From NCBI GenBank assembly GCA_937859855.1, contig CALMAR010000090.1:1-7939 (forward strand): 7,939 nucleotides of DNA, written 5' to 3'. How positions within the stretch are numbered: position 1 is the stretch's first letter; every line of letters begins with the position of its first letter. Origin of the DNA: an uncultured Kineosporia sp. GTDB taxonomy: Bacteria > Actinomycetota > Actinomycetes > Actinomycetales > Kineosporiaceae. The notes under the pieces are model-generated. The model was not told the origin of the DNA and searched no databases. It worked only from the letters and a program-made list of their open reading frames with translations. Below are positions 5,899 through 7,939 of this stretch, piece after piece. A program made the translations under genes and the position numbers.

Positions 5899-6464
5899 TG
5901 CCCGGTCTCACCGATCTGCCAGTCCAACTGCCCAGCCGTCAGCTCGAACGTCAGGAGATGGCCGCGCTGGCCCAAGCCATCGCCGCCCGGCCCGAACTGT
6001 GGGACTCGAAGGTCGAGTACCACGCCGGGCACCGGCACTACGTGTCTCTGCACCGCGACGCCCACGTCGATGTCTGGCTGATCTGCTGGACCCCCAGTAA
6101 CGACACCGGCTGGCACGACCACGACATCTCCTCGGGCGCGGTCGCGGTGGCTCGCGGTGCCCTGGTCGAGCACAACCTGGCCGTCGGCGCCGACAGTGTG
6201 CGGGCCACGGTTGCAGCTGGGCACTTCTATTCGTTCGGCCCCGACCACATCCACCGGATGACCGGACAGGCCGAGGGCAGCGTGTCCATCCACGTCTACT
6301 CACCGCCACTGTGGCGGATGGGTGCCTACGCGATCAGCCGGACCGGTGTGCTGCGCCGCACTTCGGTGTCGTACGCCGACGAACTGCGCCCGATCGACGA
6401 GCAGTTTCCTCCCGATCAGGCCCGGCTGCGCGATGCCGTAATCAGAACCCCAGCTGGATCGTAG
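5898..6464 (+). CDS. Cysteine dioxygenase-like (thiol dioxygenase) cupin
   Basis: A 188-residue mononuclear non-heme iron enzyme of the CDO type I family, which adds O2 to a thiol to give a sulfinate. Iron ligands His73 and His75 lie in TGWHDHDISSG and His119 in DHIHR. The Ser-His-Tyr triad is present as Ser130, His132, Tyr134 in SIHVYSPP. Gly80 stands where mammalian CDO has its crosslinking Cys93, as is usual in bacterial forms. By eye, the position of the substrate-carboxylate Arg60 of mammalian CDO falls on Ser50, with Arg53 nearby. Cysteine, 3-mercaptopropionate or another thiol therefore all remain possible. The ATG overlaps the TGA of the amidohydrolase (TGATG), and a GGAGG lies 10 bases upstream inside that gene, so translation is coupled. 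It faces the methyltransferase gene across 106 bases. Confidence 0.88.
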   Translation: MPGLTDLPVQLPSRQLERQEMAALAQAIAARPELWDSKVEYHAGHRHYVSLHRDAHVDVWLICWTPSNDTGWHDHDISSGAVAVARGALVEHNLAVGADSVRATVAAGHFYSFGPDHIHRMTGQAEGSVSIHVYSPPLWRMGAYAISRTGVLRRTSVSYADELRPIDEQFPPDQARLRDAVIRTPAGS

Positions 6465-6558
6465 TTCAGGCGCCGCAACGACAACGCCGGCCATCCGGGC
6501 TGATCCATCACTGACCGGAGGCAGCGATTCGATCGGCCAATCTCGCAGCTGGGCCTGG

Positions 6559-6576
6559 GCCTGAGCGTTCTCAGGC
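6559..6576. terminator. Hairpin between convergent genes, candidate shared terminator
   Basis: GCCTGAG (6559-6565) and CTCAGGC (6570-6576) form a perfect 7-bp stem on the tetraloop CGTT. It overlaps the stop codon of the minus-strand methyltransferase (6571-6573) and lies about 95 bases after the dioxygenase stop. A competing pairing, GAGCGT (6563-6568) with ACGCTC (6581-6586), uses the same bases. No T tract follows on either strand. Confidence 0.4.
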
Positions 6577-7632
6577 GTTGACGCTCCAGTCACCCATCAC
6601 CGGCTGAGCCGATCCGCCCGATCCGCCCGATCCACCCTCAGCACTGCCCAGCACGGGGTGCAGGTCGAGGGCGGGGGAGTAGCGGCTGGCGGGCGTCGTC
6701 CGGCCCAGTGCTTCCGCCATCGCGCGCACGTAGTGCGGCGAGCCGCCGCAGCAGATGCCGATGTAGCCCACGCCGAGATCGGCTGCCTGCCGGGCAAACT
6801 GGGCCATCTCGAAGCGTGCGAGAGCGAACGGCTCCAGCCCGATCGGAAAGGCTCGGCCGCCGTCGGGATAGGCCAGTGATTCGAAGGCCGGAACTTCGGC
6901 ACTGGTCCGGTACGGAACCGGCTGCGCCGCGATCGGAATACTCACCGCACTCCGGATCTGCTCCAGCAGCGGCAGCATGGTGGCCGGCCCGCGCGAGCAG
7001 TTCAGCCCGACCAGATCGGCGCCCGCATCGGCCAGAGCCTGGCAGGCATCGACGTAACCGTAGCCGTCGTAAGTGGTTTCAGGCTGCACGCTGGCGAAGG
7101 TCACCATCACCGGCAGGCCGAGTTCCTGGCAGACCTCCAGCCCGATCAGCGCCTCCCCGACGAAGTCGTTGGTCTCGGCGATCACGAAGTCGATGCCCTC
7201 CTCGACCGCCCAGCCCAGCTGCTCCCGGTACTGCTCGCGTACCACCGCGCCGGACTCCACCGGGTTGCCCGGGTCGAACGACCAGGTGTTGCAGATGTTC
7301 CCGGCCACCAGGGCGCCGCCCTCGGCGGCGATCTCGTTGGCGATCCGGACCGCCTGCCGGTTCAGCTCCTCCAGCTGACCCTCCCGGCCGACGTCCTTCA
7401 GCTTCTCCCGGTGCGCGTAGTAGGTCAGGGCCACCATCACGTCGGCGCCGGCCCGGAGGAACTCCCGGTGCAGCTGCCGCAGAGCGTCCGGCGCGTCCAG
7501 GATCACTTCCGGCACGTACGGGCCGGCCTTGATGTAGCCACGGCGCTCGAGTTCGAACACGTACCCCTCGGCACCCAGGATGGGGCCGTCGGCCAGCCGC
7601 TGCTCGAAGGTCCGGGTGGAAGCACGACTCAT
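6571..7632 (-). CDS. Betaine/homocysteine S-methyltransferase family protein
   Basis: A 353-residue zinc-dependent methyltransferase of the homocysteine S-methyltransferase (BHMT/MetH-N) TIM-barrel family. It would move a methyl group from a donor such as glycine betaine or another methylated compound to homocysteine, giving methionine. The three zinc-binding cysteines are present: Cys212 in VGLNCSRGP and the pair Cys294-Cys295 in GICCGGSPHYVRAMAEAL, the BHMT-like pattern. The barrel starts at GPILGAEGYVFELE (16-29). The C-terminus is extended by a Gly-Gly-Ser repeat (about 333-341) encoded by a 9-bp tandem repeat. Its ATG overlaps the TGA of the upstream oxidoreductase by four bases (ATGA), so the two form an operon. 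The coupling to a sarcosine-oxidase-like enzyme favours a betaine-type donor. S-methylmethionine or dimethylsulfonio compounds are alternatives. Confidence 0.88.
   Translation of the reverse strand: MSRASTRTFEQRLADGPILGAEGYVFELERRGYIKAGPYVPEVILDAPDALRQLHREFLRAGADVMVALTYYAHREKLKDVGREGQLEELNRQAVRIANEIAAEGGALVAGNICNTWSFDPGNPVESGAVVREQYREQLGWAVEEGIDFVIAETNDFVGEALIGLEVCQELGLPVMVTFASVQPETTYDGYGYVDACQALADAGADLVGLNCSRGPATMLPLLEQIRSAVSIPIAAQPVPYRTSAEVPAFESLAYPDGGRAFPIGLEPFALARFEMAQFARQAADLGVGYIGICCGGSPHYVRAMAEALGRTTPASRYSPALDLHPVLGSAEGGSGGSGGSAQPVMGDWSVNA
6609..6635 (-). repeat. 9-bp tandem repeat, three copies, encoding Gly-Gly-Ser tail
   Basis: CCGATCCGC occurs at 6609-6617 and 6618-6626, with a third copy, CCGATCCAC (one base different), at 6627-6635. 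On the minus strand it encodes consecutive Gly-Gly-Ser triplets near the C-terminus of the methyltransferase. It lies outside the catalytic barrel and probably changes length by slippage. Confidence 0.8.
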
Positions 7633-7939
7633 GACGGTTTACCCTCCAGCACAGTGGTTTCCGGGACGGACAGGCCGGCGGTGAAGCGGGCCGGGCTGAA
7701 TCGACCGACGTCGTAGACGGTGCCCTCGCGCAGGGCCAGTTCGAACAGCACCCGCCCGACCCAGGGTGAGAACTTGTACCCGGTGCCGCGCCAGCCGACG
7801 CCGACGAACACGTTGCTGAAGCCGGGCACCGCACCGAGCACGAAGTCGTCGTCGCTGACCAGGTCGTAGTCGCACTGGTCGACGTCGGTCACCTGACTGA
7901 CCTTGGACCCGGCCAGGCCCGGCATGCACTGCTCGACGA
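7629..7939 (-). CDS. Sarcosine oxidase/DAO-family FAD-dependent oxidoreductase, C-terminal part
   Basis: Only the last 103 or so residues are in the window; the frame stays open to the right edge, so the N-terminal FAD-binding Rossmann fold lies outside. The ATG at 7925 is internal. The visible part reads DQCDYDLVSDDDFVLG, then GVGWRGTGYKFSPWVGRVLFELAL. This matches the C-terminal flavin-binding region of monomeric sarcosine oxidase and N-methyltryptophan oxidase. The Cys of DQCDY sits where that family attaches FAD covalently (Cys315 of Bacillus sarcosine oxidase). Such enzymes oxidise N-methyl or secondary amines, giving formaldehyde or an imine plus H2O2. It is the upstream gene of an operon with the methyltransferase (ATGA overlap). 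It could oxidise the demethylated product of that enzyme (inference). Confidence 0.85.
   Translation of the reverse strand, partial: VEQCMPGLAGSKVSQVTDVDQCDYDLVSDDDFVLGAVPGFSNVFVGVGWRGTGYKFSPWVGRVLFELALREGTVYDVGRFSPARFTAGLSVPETTVLEGKPS

Noticed and set aside
6708..7532. Plus-strand open frame of 274 codons
   Set aside because: It is antisense to the methyltransferase and extremely Arg/Pro/Ser-rich, a shadow of GC-rich codons.

Overview
The window is GC-rich, uses GTG starts freely, and contains a LonA protease whose upstream region carries a HAIR-like inverted repeat of the HspR heat-shock system. Together these point to a high-GC actinobacterium, but nothing visible fixes the genus. There are no rRNA, tRNA, CRISPR or insertion-sequence signatures. 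The window looks chromosomal and intact, and it cuts a gene at each end.

Left part (1-3574): the 3' end of a gene for a single-pass membrane protein with a Pro/Gly-rich cytoplasmic tail comes first, followed by lon (829-3216), probably heat-shock controlled. Facing lon is a small Pro-rich single-pass membrane protein (3248-3574, minus). A long 18-bp-arm hairpin, placed partly inside the last codons of the small gene, separates the two and could stop transcription from both sides.

Middle part (3575-6464): a LacI-family repressor (3702-4709, plus) is followed by a 238-base non-coding stretch. That stretch holds a striking 65-nt nested inverted repeat that can fold as a three-way junction, then a LacI-type operator (central AAGCGCTT) overlapping a sigma-70-like promoter. 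The promoter would drive a two-gene, translationally coupled operon: a TIM-barrel amidohydrolase (Amidohydro_2 type, with one usual active-site His replaced) and a cysteine-dioxygenase-like cupin. The simplest reading is that the LacI protein controls this thiol-oxidation and hydrolysis pair.

Right part (6571-7939, minus): a coupled pair converges on that operon, consisting of a sarcosine-oxidase-like FAD enzyme (truncated by the window) and a betaine/homocysteine S-methyltransferase family enzyme, with a 4-base ATGA overlap. A methyl-transfer step followed by oxidative N-demethylation fits catabolism of a betaine-type compound. Next to the thiol dioxygenase operon, this makes the right half a sulfur and one-carbon (methylated amine) metabolism locus. 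The actual substrates cannot be read from sequence alone.
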